From the NCBI GenBank assembly GCA_034190875.2, contig CM067356.1, positions 73,599,644 to 73,663,643 of the forward strand: 64,000 nt of DNA, given 5' to 3'. The number at the start of each line of letters is the position of its first letter. Within the stretch, counting starts at the first letter, position 1. Below the pieces are notes generated by a model, which was given only the letters and a program-made list of their open reading frames with translations, searched no databases and had not been told where the DNA came from. Positions 36,690 through 50,374 of the stretch are shown here, one piece after another. Source of the DNA: Urechis unicinctus (lineage: Eukaryota > Annelida > Polychaeta > Xenopneusta > Urechidae). A program made the translations under genes and the position numbers.

Positions 36690-37110
36690 CTCAATCAATG
36701 CAAGTGATTGAGTGAATGAATGATTGAATGAGCAACTGAGGGGATAAGTTAAGTGTTAGTGAGTTAGTGAGCGCTTAAATAGAGTAAGTGAGTGAGTGCA
36801 TGCGTGAGCACGTGGGTGCGTGAGCGAGTGAGTGAGTAATAAGTTAAGTATGAGTGGGCAAGCGTGTGAGTGACTTGTGAGTTGGTAGGTTAGTTTGAGT
36901 GGGTGAGTAGTTATGTTTCCGTGATGAGTGAGTTAGAGAGTGAGTGAGTGAGCGAACGATTTGATGAGCGAGTTAGTTAATTCTTAAGTAGGTAGTTAAG
37001 AATGGATGAGGGAGTGCGTTGTTAAGTGGGTACTTAAGACGAATGAGTGAAGGAGTGAGCGAGTTAATGAGTAGTTGAGTGGGTAGTTAGGTATGAGTGA
37101 GTTTGAAGTA
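36690..37110. repeat. GAGT-rich degenerate tract
   Basis: Loosely repeated gagtgagtgag and gagtgggtagttaag units, similar in composition to 12,940-13,770. No coding sequence. Confidence 0.85.
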
Positions 37111-37741
37111 AGTCATTGAGATTAACTAAGCAACAGGGCGATAGTCAGTAAATCATTTCGTTGAACATTGAAAACGGACGTGGCTCGCTTGGTCATTCCA
37201 CTATCTGAACTTTAGCTTCCAACAAATCAGTCGACCATATCGCAATAGTTGATGTGTTCATACTAACAGGCTGTCGGAGCAGGCGGAGAATAGCTCGTGT
37301 TGACGCTTTCGTCAACGTCGGGTCATTGTGCTATTGGAAAACATATCACGAAACACATATGCGAGAGTACAGGCAGCAGAGTTTTGCAACAAGCCCTTTA
37401 CTAAACGATAATATAAACCACTTGAGCGAATGTGCAGCAGAGTCTATCGTAAATAGCTGAATAACTTACACAACAAGAACAACATGTTACAACAGGGATA
37501 GGCCTAAACGCTCGATATTGCACTCTTGTCTACGAATATATCATGCCAAACAAAAGAAGAGCTTCACGAGATCGTGGTTATTTCGGAGCCCGGCCCTCAT
37601 TCATCATGTTATGGATGACAGTCGGGAGCCTCGCCTTCTGCTATTAAAGTTCTGTTGACGGCCTCTTGACAAAAGAAACAACACCACTCTGAGCGCATAC
37701 TATATACATTCATTTGGTGCTATTCTCTTTGTGTCCTTTAA

Positions 37742-37743
<2 letters not shown>

Positions 37744-37802
<59 letters not shown>

Positions 37803-37806
37803 ACTC
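37744..37806. repeat. (CT)n microsatellite upstream of VWA copy B
   Basis: About 27 CT units lie roughly 110 bp upstream of the copy B start codon. The corresponding place upstream of copy A has no CT tract, so the two proximal promoters differ. Confidence 0.95.
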
Positions 37807-37917
37807 TGAGATAAGCTGACATATATCATTCTGGTTCTCGCTCACATATTGAATTAGAACGAGATATTTCTTTAACTTGTATAGCCTCTGCGCAAGGCGA
37901 TCGTGTCAGCGAGCCCG

Positions 37918-40663
37918 ATGCAGACGAATATTAAGCTGTTGTTGTTGGTCCTGAGAACCTCAGTGAGCCTGGCCGCGGTCGACAATACGCTGGTCGAGAA
38001 GGCGACGGGCTCTGCCGTAGTCGAGGCTGTGGTGGAAACCATACAGCAGCCATGCATCTTCCCGGATGACGCTCTGTTCCTGCGCAGGATAGCATATGCT
38101 GAGTCACGTGATGGCGCTGATGCGTCTGCTTTCCGGAATGGTTACTACGGGGGAATCTGGCAGGTGTGGAAAATTCGGTTGCAAAAACTTTCTTCATATT
38201 CGAAATGTCCCTTGCCGATACAGATATTGGTTTTCGAAAACTTTTGTTGTTGAAGCTTTCGGCAAGAATCTGAATACACTACATGGCTCTCCTGCGTACG
38301 CAGGTCGACGAGGACATGTTTGCGGCTACCCAAGCGGACACTACCTACCATTCTGATATCCTCACAGCTTTGGACATAGACTGGCTAGCAGTGACATGGA
38401 AGGACTTGTGGAAGCCTTTGTACTCTGGTCTGGCTGCCCGCCTCTACATCGCGTCTATGTTAGCGTCCATCCCTCGCTCGGAGGATGAACAGGCTGTCAA
38501 GTGGGTGACGGAATACCGGAGATCATCCGTCACCACCATCCCGACCGACCAATTCATCAATGCAGCAATGGAGACCGCCATAGGTTACCTTCTTCGAATA
38601 AATACAGTAATTATAATAAAGACGAAATAAATAAAACAACTGCTTCAGATGTTGCATGCATAAAACTAATGTACTAGCATGATTGAATAATATTATCTGA
38701 AAGCGGTTGTTGCTGTGTCCAGACTGCAGTGTACCTAAGGCAGACATCGTCTTTGTGCTCGACGCTAGTAGCTCAATCCGCACAAGCAACTTCTACCTCG
38801 TTAAAGAATTCGTCGCGGGAGTGGTCCAAACCTTCGACATCAGTCAAAGTAAGGTCCGCATCGGGTTGATGACGTACTCCGACGACGCCTCTGTGGCGTT
38901 CGATCTTGACAAGTATTCGGACGTGGACGATGTGGTAACAGCCGTGTGGGCCTTGTCCTACACGGAAGGCGGCACCAACACAGCCGAAGCCTTGATCGTC
39001 ATGGAGGATATGTTCACTCGTCAGGGGCGCGGCAGTTATGGGGTGCCTCAAATCGGCGTCTTCCTTACCGACGGGAAGTCAAATGACCGAGACGCCACAA
39101 TCACCGCTGCCAAGCAGGTGAAATTTCCATACCAACCACAAAAATTGTCGTTTAGACATCACTCAAATCTAAATGTACATTTCGTTACGTTGACATTAGT
39201 TGGGAGGATTGCCTCTGTTTATTGTGTTTTCTTTGAGAAACCTACAGCCTCTGACAGCCGAGAGTTGTTTTGCTTAAATAGGTGCACATGGGTAAACTGA
39301 CGGTGTTCAGTGTGGGCACCATCTCGGGAGCATACCTGCCCGAACTGCAGGAGATTGGGACTGACCCGGACTGCATTCACGTCTACCTCATCGATACGTT
39401 CCGCGATGTGATTTATTTAGCCAGTCAGATCGAAGCTGAGACATGCAGAGGTACGCACCTGCAGATGCTCAAGCATACTGTCTGCCATGAATTGACATAC
39501 TTATGAGCATTCTTTATTTGATCCAACATTGGCTGGCATTGGTTTTTGATGAGAGATTAAAGCATGTTGGATGTGTTTCCGTGTTGCCCGAACAGTACCC
39601 GCCGAGCTTGCTGAAGATACACCTGTGACAGGTGAACTGATCAAAGATGCAATCTACTACTGCAAGATGCCCGTGAAGATGGTCGACGGCGGGGCTACTG
39701 TCACGGTATGTCATGACCAAACGAGAGATGGCTTATAAACAGGATAGTAGGTTACTAACTTGGCAAAAGGAGAGAGAGAGAGAGAGAGAGGTATATAAAT
39801 TAGACTACTAGCATGGTCAATGACCAAGAAGGGGGGGGGGGGCTCTAAAATAGGCCACAGGCTAGGCCTATAAACGAGATAGTTCTGTAGATTAAGCTAC
39901 TAGTACGGCCAGTGAGAGAGTGAGGGAAGCCTTTAAAGTTAGCAACTAGCTTGGTCTATAATCGAGCGATATAAATCTGTAGAGTAGGCTAATAGTTTCG
40001 CATATAAACGAGAGAGTGAGAGGTCTGTAGATTAAGCTTCTATCATTGCAAATGAAAGAGAGAAGGAGGTCTGTAGAATGTGCTACCAGATGAGCCTAAA
40101 AACGAGAGAGAGATTGCTGTCGATTCAGCTATTAGTACGCCCAATGAACGAGATATGGAAGTCTGCAGATTAAGCAACTAGCACGGCTACTGCACCATCA
40201 TGAAGTTGAACATTGTGTATTCTGATGACTTGTTGAATCAATTAAGGTCCGACACGAACTACAGCAATTCTTTGATGGTATTGAAATATGCGCTCTTAGA
40301 ATATTTGAGAAGTCTAGTCTGTGCAATATAAGCGCAATTTGGGTTTGTTTTGACGCGCTATGATGCACGGTGTTCGTGCAGGTTAACGCTATGACGGGTA
40401 TGGTTGAAGTCTACCTATCTTGGTCTGTCCGCAACCCGAGCGCTGCAGTGTACGACTTCCAAACTGTTGCGAGTGGAAACATCACCGTTAGTGTTCCATG
40501 GAACGACGCTTTCACGGATGACGTGCGCGACCTTTATGGCACCTTGATTGGCATGGCGCCCACTAGCAATATACGCTGTCATATGCTGGGGGCGGCGGTG
40601 ATCGGATGGCGTCTGCCAGCATTATTCTCACGGCGATGGCAGCAGTCAGCTCAAATTTGTTGA
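37918..40663 (+). CDS. Secreted SLT-like + VWA domain protein, copy B (altered C-terminus)
   Basis: Six exons: 37,918-38,163; 38,304-38,583; 38,723-39,117; 39,282-39,450; 39,596-39,705; 40,382-40,663. Together they give 493 codons plus stop in one frame. The start ATG is followed by a signal peptide (IKLLLLVL...SLAA). Residues 55-82 hold AYAESRDG (E62) and GGIWQ (Q82), matching in order and spacing (20 residues) the catalytic-Glu ES and GLMQ motifs of soluble lytic transglycosylases. Residues about 176-363 are a VWA domain with MIDAS D189, S191, S193, T260 and D292. Residues 364-460 are a beta-rich domain (TVTVNAMTGMVEVYLSWSV, NPSAAVYD). A 1-bp loss near 40,568, relative to copy A, shifts the last 31 codons and removes the hydrophobic tail. 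The result is a soluble variant, a recent pseudogene, or a base-call error. Extracellular location is inferred. Confidence 0.82.
39770..40200 (+). repeat. Minisatellite in intron 5 of copy B
   Basis: About eight degenerate copies of the same roughly 48-bp unit as in copy A (ctgtagattaagctactagc, then an acgg/tgg block, then aatgaacgagaga). It contains a (GA)n run at 39,771-39,790 and a G run at 39,831-39,842. Confidence 0.85.
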
Positions 40664-40840
40664 GTGGTAAATGGGATGGCTACCTTTGTGTATAACTACG
40701 AAGACTATAAAGTATCTGGCATTCTTTATCCATCTATCTCGCCATATTCTCTCACTTCAACTTATTATTATCATGTATTACCTGTGTATATTAAACTCTT
40801 CACTCCCACTAAAATTTTCGTTGATTAAAATGACAATTCT

Positions 40841-41078
40841 CCAAAAATTTTATATTTCGACCAAATCGTCTTGCACATTTCAGTATGTGAGCAGCAGCAT
40901 CATGTATGTCTATAGGGGGTATTTAACTTTGGTTGATTATGATAGCTGCTTCGTTCACTCCAAAAATTTTATATTTCGACCAAATCGTCTTGCACATTTC
41001 AGTATGTGAGCAGCAGCATCATGTATGTCTATAGGGGGTATTTTACTTTGGTTGATAATGTTGATAGCCGCTTCGTTT
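40841..41078 (+). repeat. 119-bp tandem duplication in the copy B 3' flank
   Basis: Two nearly identical 119-bp units start with ccaaaaattttatatttcga at 40,841 and 40,960. They include tgtctatagggggtattta. The copy A flank (about 23,641-23,760) has a single unit, so the duplication followed the gene duplication. Near identity points to a recent event. Confidence 0.92.
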
Positions 41079-41112
41079 ACATTATCTGATGCGCGACTGT
41101 GGAAGGGTGTGC

Positions 41113-41173
41113 TTTATGTACATTTAATGCCGCAATGAGACGAAGTGTCACTGCGGCATTAAATCTACATAAA
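41113..41173. other. 22-bp inverted repeat (hairpin) after copy B
   Basis: The left arm tttatgtacatttaatgccgca (41,113-41,134) and right arm (41,152-41,173) are reverse complements with one mismatch, around a 17-base loop. In the copy A flank the left arm is present with two changes (23,797 onward) and the right arm is missing or scrambled. It could be a transcript-end hairpin or a templated-inversion scar. Confidence 0.75.
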
Positions 41174-41399
41174 GATGCGAGAGATCACGCAAATCAATTT
41201 GAATACAAAGTTACTATATACCGACCATGAGAACGACATTGTCGGGAAGATATTGTTTGATTTAAGTGCTGTGGCGCCAATGTTTGTGATAAATATCCAT
41301 AGAAATGTAATAATCATATTTACATTTGTGTGTAGCAAATTATCGGCATTATACAAAAGGCTTCACATTTTCAGAAAAATTGTTAAATATAATGTTTAT

Positions 41400-42690
41400 C
41401 CATTTTGAGAACTCTTCATCTGTAGTATTATGCGGGCATAAACCCATCAGATAAAAATTACTTAGTGATTCAGAGAGCCGGAAAGATTCATGTCGTTATT
41501 CAACAATTTGCTTAGCTTCACAGTAATAGCTCTGAAACTAAACACCTGATTTTTTGGTCACGACATTTTAAAAAGTTCTGTTCATCCTACTACAATATTA
41601 GTATATATCGAGTCGAAAATTGTGCATTTTACTGGTAACAAAACTATTTTGCACTGTTTATTATCTGAGAGGCGTTAATCGAAAAAAGAGAAGCAACCCT
41701 CAGTGGATATGTGATCCATCACAACACTGTTAAATACTTTCATTTCAATGATCACATCAACCAACTCGGTGAGGCACAGATATTGTGATAAATTTGGTTA
41801 CTTAGACATATTTGAGCGGTAATATTCAACAATGTCGCTTCCCGGAAATGATGCAAGAAATTGCGAATACACCTGTGGCATGAGTTTTACCTTATGGTGT
41901 CGTTGTATCATCGTGATTAGGTCCGAAATTGTTCCTTTTTCATGCGTGCCAAGCGTATTGTCGTTTTGAATAATTACTATTAAATTTGACAAAAGCATAG
42001 TTTCAGTTTTTTGTTGACATTGTAGACGTCGATTTGAGATTAAGAACGCGACAACGATTATTATTAGCGATAATTACCAATGAAACACACGATAATAACG
42101 ACGCAATAACGTATCATATTTATTACATCGTTAGTTAGTACAAACTGCTAAACGCTCCGTTTATCGTCGTGGATATATGTCATCAGTAAATTTAGGGATT
42201 ACCTAGCGAACCAATTGTCTGCTTGTCAGATTGAGAATCTGCAAACGATTATAGGCTTGCAAATTTAACGTAAGAAATTTGATAATTTAACGCAACTTCA
42301 TAAAATATTTATTAATTCCATAAATTGTGATGAAGGTTCGTGTAAAGAAATGCTCATCAAAACCCACGTATCCAGGATAGGTTGCCCGCAGTGAACCTTA
42401 CAAACGAAGCATGCCAAATAAGTTGTCTGTAAGCTACGTGCTACCGTAATACATACCCGTATCATCCGATACATGCTCCACGGACGTTAAAATCAATGTA
42501 ATGTGGCAAATAGTCATACATTGTTGTATTCTATGACCAATGCTGAATCACACAAGAAGCAGGTTGATGTATTGAGCAAGCATTATCCATTACAAATAAG
42601 AAGGATGATAGGATTTCAAAGACGATACTTGACGTTACTATGACGGGTATTGAAAAAACGCCCACTTTACTATCAACATCGATTACTTTA
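41400..42690. other. Intergenic, nothing recognised
   Basis: AT-rich DNA between the duplicated VWA flank (which ends near 41,580) and repeat unit U2. No gene or simple repeat seen. Confidence 0.45.
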
Positions 42691-45600
42691 ATGGTAAGTG
42701 CAACGAATTAACGCCTATTGTTAGAATACGCTCTCTTTGGCAGGTAATGGATTCTTACGCAATAAAATAATTGCACAGTTGCAACATTTGAAATAATCAT
42801 GTCTTCAATTTAGTGCTGTGAGCGTGACATTAAAAGCAATTTCTGAATAAAGCACTAATGGTATATGCCACTTGTCAGTATGTGGTATATTCCTGACTAT
42901 TCCTACCAATATCTTCAAACTTATCATGTAGTTGGCGTTTCGAATCAATATTGATTGCATGCCCATGCTCAGAATGACCAGTCAATCATCGAATCCCGTT
43001 AAGGCTGAATCCACATTTAAGGAAAATATGTCTTGGAACACCCACCTCACAGCATGATCACATATGTACGACATCGTGTATGGGGCCAAAGAACCACTCT
43101 CATTGACAATTTTGCACAATTTAATATGCGCAACAGACATTCTGATAAAACTTCCGAGATATTAGCTTTTGAATCCTTGATGTAAAAGCTTTGCATGACT
43201 AATAATTATATCCATTAGATACCATATATTGAGGGTGAGATATTCCATGTATGATTCGAAAATTGTTGTCAACATTATCGGAACTACTGGATCGTGTGTC
43301 TACCGCTTGTCGATCAGCATAACGTTGTGTGAGGGTGCTGGGCATCGGCAAGGGCAAGACAATGCTCAAAAGCTGCTACATTAGGTAATTCGTGGGAAAT
43401 ATACATCATGTGCTGCGTTTGGGTGATGAGTCACGGTAATGCGTCAAGGCTCACGTATTTATGTATATATTTTATAAACCTTTTGATAGGCATTGTGTCG
43501 CATCAACCAAACATGTTTACTGGATGTCAAAACCTGATCAGCAGTTAAGCCAAAGAGATATCATATTTGTCTGCCTCTGACACTTCAAATGAGAATTGAG
43601 AAGTGGCAGGGGCACAAAACTTAGTTAGTTAGGCAATTGAGTGAGAGTTTAGAGCCAATAGCCCATAATAATGTGGCTCAGCCAAACTACGTCATTCAAT
43701 TGGAAGAAACTGATACAGGGCGTTTTCGGTTCATAAACCCTCTGAGACAATACTGTCTGCGGCAAATTACTACACTGTTTTTTTTTTATTCATGCAGACG
43801 ACCTAGTTCAACGAATACTGACTGGATGATGCTTTTCGTCTTTGCGAATAGGATATTCATACATTACCAGTTGTGTTATGTTAGTGTATCTCGCCAACAT
43901 GCTTGACTTTTTCATTCAAATGGTCGTTAATATAAATCGATGAAAATGGAGAGATATATATGTTACTGCACACAACAGCAGTGCAGGGAATATCGCTCTA
44001 TTTCAATCGTACACTCGATTACCAATAATACCTGGCGAATATCAGCCATCCGCGTGAATAAAGCGGACAAATAAATTAGCTACAAGACTGCTGTGCAATG
44101 AAAGATAGGAGGATATATTATCTATGCTTCGAGCAGAACAAATTCATGGCCAGTGAGCCATCATACTGATCGGTTTCGTGCACCTAGTATGTACGGCGAC
44201 TGCTAAGGGATATCACAAATGATATCTAAGATGACGGCCAACATAATTATTATTTTCTAGCTGCTATGCTGCGTCATAGCAAATAATGAAACGATGGTGG
44301 TCTGTCTGTAGAAACACACATTTGTTGACTTCTGCGTGTGTCAGATGCGTTCCAATGGTTCGGAAGAGGATGACAATATCTAAAACATGCACGAGATATG
44401 TTGAAAATAAATATCAAATCTGAAGAATTGTGGACTGTTCATGGATACAGGTAGAGATTTATGGAGATTAATGAAATGATCAGGAACCTGGAATTAAATA
44501 CTGGTTATTTTAAAAGGGTTCACCAGTGTCGTTATGAATTATAACCGCTTTCGAACGAGATACAATACATAAGTGACACATGAAATAAAACAAGTTTATA
44601 GCCACCATCATCGACGAAGAAGCATTAAACTGTAATGCATTAAAATGAATAAATTTCTTATATGCATTTCATGAACGTCCAATAAATAATCCATCTGATT
44701 GTCGATTTAAAAGACTATTGTTTCCCATATTTTTTCATGTCCAATCTTGTTTTCCGTACAAAGTCAGGTGCTGTCCGAGTTTATTTGCTAAACATTCTCG
44801 CAAATGCATATTGTCTGTTTTTAGCATCGACCAACGTGGACGGCACGCTTACAGGAAAAGAGGTGTATTCACTTAGGAGCGCTAGCTTTGGAACATGATT
44901 TGCTAGCGATCAGAGTGTACTACCATTCTACAGTTACCTGATTATTAACCGCCCTTGGACAGTGATTATTTTCCATTGTGATAAATCCGTTTTTGAATCA
45001 TCGGGAATAACAAATAATTAGTTTACCGCTTATTTCCGAGCCGCATAGCATTTACCACGGTTTACATCGTAAGCAAGTTGTTCATTGCAAATTTGTCACG
45101 TTATGACATCGACGATTATAGCCTCAAACCTAAAGCCAGTCAATGATAGTTAGCATGGAATATTGTCGTTATTTGCCGGTGATTTGCGTCATTTGTTTTT
45201 TTGTTTCGCCATTTTAAGATAAGGTGTGCAGTTTAACTTTTATTGAACTAAAACATTTGTGCTAAAAGTGCCCAGATTATGAAATCAGTTATTAAATTGC
45301 GACCAACGTTAAGTAAGTTTTGAGACGCATACTTGTCATCACCTATACTGGGAAAATTTAAAAAAAACGCCGTCTTCACTGTTTTGGTAAAACACAATGT
45401 CATATGCATACATATATACAAAGTATATATCCCGCTCTGGCAGACGCATTGCACGCGAATTGTCGCATCAATAAGCTGATAAGGCTGTAGCAAGGTGCAA
45501 ATAGCTGACAGCGGCAGGTAGTAGCAGAAGAGAGAATTCGAGAATCATGATAATGTTCCATGTCTTGTTAGAGCTAATTAACAGACTAAAGAGTCAAATT

Positions 45601-48551
45601 TCCTGCCAGTGTAATAATTTAAGCAACCAAAGTGATTGATTAAATAGCTACGAGCATGTCGAAGCAGGCAAAAAAAGTTTTCGTGGTAAATGTGATTTTT
45701 AATTATGGACTGAACGATATTTGGTATATCTTCCGAAGACTGTGGTGCAATGCCATTGGTGGCACTATCGTCTTGTAATTATTTATGATAATATTGCTAA
45801 TGTTTTACATAGGATTTGGCTCTCATTTTAAACTTAATCCTGTATCATACTAGTGTAATTGATGTTAGCTGGCAACGTCCTTGTGTCACGTGCGACCTTG
45901 GTACATCTTTCTGCGTAAATTAAGAAAGCATCATTACTGCTCTATTCGAAAGTTTGGTGACTGCGAATTCGTGCTCTGTTAAGTTGCTGCAGTACATCTG
46001 CGAAATAAAAACATGGGTATTGTTTTGCTGGTTATATGTGTCCGAGATGAGTTAATTCCTGAGTTAATGTTACTTTCCACAGACACACATATCCGTTGCC
46101 TTTGACTGGGGGTGCAATCTAAAATCTCGTGTATATGAACATAAATGAACATCCACATTATTTTAGTTGGTGGAATCAATAGTTCAACTGCCCCATGCGC
46201 TGTCTCCATTGTTTTATACAACAGTCGTATCATGATATGTAGCATTGCTTTGGCCGCCACATATCACTAATTAACAGGGTCAGCCTTGCATTTTGGTGTA
46301 TACCACGATTTGGCTGTCAATAGTTGCATCAGTTGGTACCAGTTAAGGGGATATATAGGAAAGGCTATTAGCATTTCGATAGGACACTGGAGTGTTTAGA
46401 AAATGTTAAATAAATAAGACTTGCCGTTAGTTAAGACTTTCATAACCGTCACGTTACGAGATAACCATCGTACTTTCACATAATTTGAAAATGGCTATAT
46501 ATACTTGGCTCGAGTACCATCGACCATAAATTGTTGAGGTAATGCATTATTGGAACAGTTTAGCTTGTCAGTGTCAACGTTTATCTCACAACCGAAATAA
46601 CAAAATAATATATCAAGTAATATGGGCAGCGACAGGCAACATGTCACCCAAATAGAGTCCGATACAGCTCAACCTTGCTGATGACGCGCGTGGTTTCGTA
46701 AAATTGCTATTAGCGGACGTATGCATCTCGTACAGATATAGATTGTTGTGGCGGCTATTTTGATGGGAAGAACAAAAATAACTCAAAGGTGCAATAAACA
46801 AGGAGCAATATATGATTGTTTGTACTACCGAAATATTTCGCTGTCATCCTCAATGTTTACTGATACGGCAATCGATGCATTTGTCTATTATTTTATCTGT
46901 CTCTTTGCATGTACATAAGTCGAATATGTGAATATAACTCGGCTGACGCTTCCGTCTTTCACCATGTCTATGCTACTGGAGAAGCGGCCTTGATACCTCG
47001 TTTACCGTTAGTGACATTTTTATCCTGGTTATATCGGTGATGGGTATGTTATGGCAGTGACAGGTCAAGGATGGTCATTATGATCGCAGGAACGCTAGTA
47101 GTGCAATATTTCCCGTCTACGAAGCTCATTGTAATGGAGCAAAGCGAAACACTGCTTATTGTGTATGCAATTTATCTTCAGTTTTGTAGTTATATAAACC
47201 GACCTGGTGAGACACTTAAATAATGGTTATTTCGTCGATCGAAGCTATATATTTGATATCTATCGTAATATAAAGCATCTCTGTACCCGAGTATCTTGGG
47301 TGTTACCTTATTCTGTGATTTAATCTACAGATTAATGCAAAATCTTTTGCATTTTTAACGCATGCCGAACTAATAAGTCTATTAAAATTATAACGAGAGA
47401 ATTGACATTACTTCTATTATAACAGTCGGTTGTAAGTGCTGGACTAGGATTGTTGACGTTGATTACAATATCATGACATTATCACTGATCTTATTATACG
47501 TGTACGTTACATCCAAATTGCATAAAAGCCGATCAATAGCGCAATTGGATGGCGTTTGAACTGCCAGATAGGTGATTGTTTAAAGCTCACGTTAGCCGTA
47601 AACTATCTTTTTGTCGTTTCTAATGAAATAAAACCACAATTTGGCAGACGGCATTTTGCGAATGTGTTTTTGACGCAAACATACTGCCTTTTATACATGC
47701 GAATCAGATTACAATAACTACTGCTAAAATGATACACCGGTTTGTATGCAAATTGCATCTAAGTCACTAGTTTCAATACAATATATCTATATGAATGACT
47801 AAGCCCTGGTGAATGACCTGGTGAAATTGAAAACACCTACGATCAATTTAAAACGTAAGTTTACATATCATGTGCCCAGCCGGCGTGCCTCATATAGTGC
47901 GGCAAACCAAAGCTTGGAGAAATCACCTTCCGTGGTGTATAAGCATTTATCGTTCGTGCGCGGAAACGTTCAAAACTATGTTCATGAGTCGATGGTCTGG
48001 AGAAAACTGCTCATCACACAGATAATTCAGTTGATGATCATTGTCCAGGATATCCACGGAGTATTTCACATTGCTATTTACTGTTGATTCCCTTTGTTTG
48101 CTCTTGTATGGTTCAGGCCTGTCATGAAACGATTGAGTATTAACGGGTGCGGCCATAAAGCAATATCATGCATACACGCATACACATACGCATCCATTTC
48201 GATGCATGCGTACACGCACTTACTCAATACTCTGTACAACACCAATGCATTTCATTTTTTAGCAGAAAGAAAATGATACATATTGTCAAGCGAACACTAC
48301 TCACATCATAAAACATATGTCCGTATATTTGTTTATTTAATGATTAACCAATTACGAAAGCATTGTGATAACATAAACGTTTACATTCACAAAATCGCAA
48401 ATGTATATAAATGACATTAAATGCGCTTTAATTTACACGAGGCCATATATTTACAGGCATGTGACAAAACAACTACAAATACGTGTATATCAACGCGTAT
48501 ATACGTATCTATGTTCAATCAGGGGCATGTGAGAGATTCACATGATAAATA

Positions 48552-48823
48552 ACGAAAACGTACAGATAGGAACTGTACCGTATTCCCGATTGCTACATCT
48601 ATTTGCTCAGATAGGGTAGCTGCGGAATATCGTTGCCAGTTAGTTTGGAGTGTCTTTACGAGGCCCTCACGTGTCGTGGTTCGTACCACAATGCTTTCAT
48701 CTTCTGGATGAAGGGATCACGATCACCTGATCAATCTAGATTTCGTTGACGTCAGCAGTTGGAATGAAACAGTGGATTTGCAGGATTTGCCGTGGAACAT
48801 TTGGTATGGTTGGATATGACAAG
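48552..48823 (+). other. Candidate exon-like open stretch in U2 (decayed in U3)
   Basis: One + frame reads NCTVFPIATSICSDRVAAEY, RCQLVWSVFTRPSRVVVRTT, MLSSSG, TGA, then RDHDHLINLDFVDVSSWNET, VDLQDLPWNIWYGW. The U3 counterpart (about 61,880-62,070) keeps the same frame without indels up to a TGA after LDFVDVIS. U1 near 7,500 has HPLTFLDLARAPTRNITLFD in a similar position. About a third of residues differ between U2 and U3, so selection is not evident. It could be a relic of an unrecognised secreted-protein gene or chance. Confidence 0.25.
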
Positions 48824-50374
48824 CTACGACAGCTATGCTTAACGGTTCACTATACAGAACAATGCCAATTACATCAGTAACATATCCAGCCACTATCGAC
48901 TGTTAAGCGGTATCAACCGCTTGTTTGCCACAAGATATCATATCATATACTGACTGCATGAAGGATGAAGCATATCGATGATCTTACATCCGTAAAAGAT
49001 AGATCACACAATACTGGCATATATCAAGTTTACACCTGCAAATTAAAGTAATATTAACACTTTCATTGCAGTGTTTATTTTCAAAGAAGCTTGTTGTAAT
49101 TGCAGAGCATACATCTGTCCACCAATGCCGTCCAATTACTAGATTAATCTACAGCAGAATACCACTGTTGCCAGGGTTTCATATCTGCTGCTTGCAGCAG
49201 CATATCTTACCAGGGGAGTAATCACTACAACGTCACAATTATTGAGGTTGAACAGTTATCGGTCGCAATGATGCCCCCCACATGTCAGCAACTTATTGTT
49301 CTGACGAACGATACAAAAGCACAACAGCAGTCTTTTCCTCTCGGGATTCATCATGCTAACCGTTCGAAGAATAATATGAGGTGGGGGTCGCTTTTTTGCG
49401 CAAGGTCAATCAAGGAAAGATGGAAATCCCTGACATGGTATTAAAAAAAACCAATTCGACTAAATTTGCTTACAGACAACATTTGCCACTATTTTATATG
49501 TGCTGGTAAATATATGCAATTTCGAAATTCAAAGGACGCAAGATGATACATTTATTTATGATAAAAACTTAGTTTTCAATGCCAGAGACATGTATAACAG
49601 CGCAAACCTGGTCGTGATATATTCTTGTGGCGGATTTTATTGACAAAATAGGTTATTGAAGGACATTAACAACGTCCCAAAAGAGGCAGTTTATGTCTCG
49701 TCTCTAAGACAGTCATTTCTGGACAGTCAAGTCAATGAAATACCCATTCAAAGTAAAGTCCCAGCATCATTCGATTTCGAATCGAGAGCACTAAAAATCT
49801 TAGTGCAGCAACGACAAATCAATCTCCACTAACGCACACAGATTCAATGTGTATCCATGGAACTACCGATTTATTCATTCCGGGGTTATTTACAGCCACT
49901 TGTCATCAGGAATTGCACTTAATATTAACCTTAACTGTATTCATAGATTATCGGTGCATGTAGCAGATTAATCAAGTACATTAATGTGAGGAATAATTGA
50001 TTTATATCCCAAACGAGATTCCGCAAGACATCCACATGTATATCTGTCCTTGGTGCTATAAATTATATGAGGTGGTGATCGTTGGTGGTTCTCACTTTTG
50101 ATGTGCAAAAAAATGATGATACTTTTCTCACGGGTTTGCTTATTCTTGCAAGCTCTTCATTTGTTCACAACCAATTAGACTACTTATAGCTAGTTGGTGT
50201 TGATAACGATGATGAACTAGCAACTACCGTTATCCATCACATATTCAGCATCGTCTCGCTCAAAGTCTGAAGACTTGCACCAAATGAATTAGCGATTCAT
50301 ATAATATAACAACTGAATGCAATCTAAATATTTTCATCGTTATTGATGATTTTGTCATTTCTAGATCTCGGCAA

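Noticed and set aside
43637..43906. 89-codon frame with NVAQPNYVIQLEETDTGRFR
   Set aside because: It has no ATG near the start of the frame, no match in the other units and no recognised domain.
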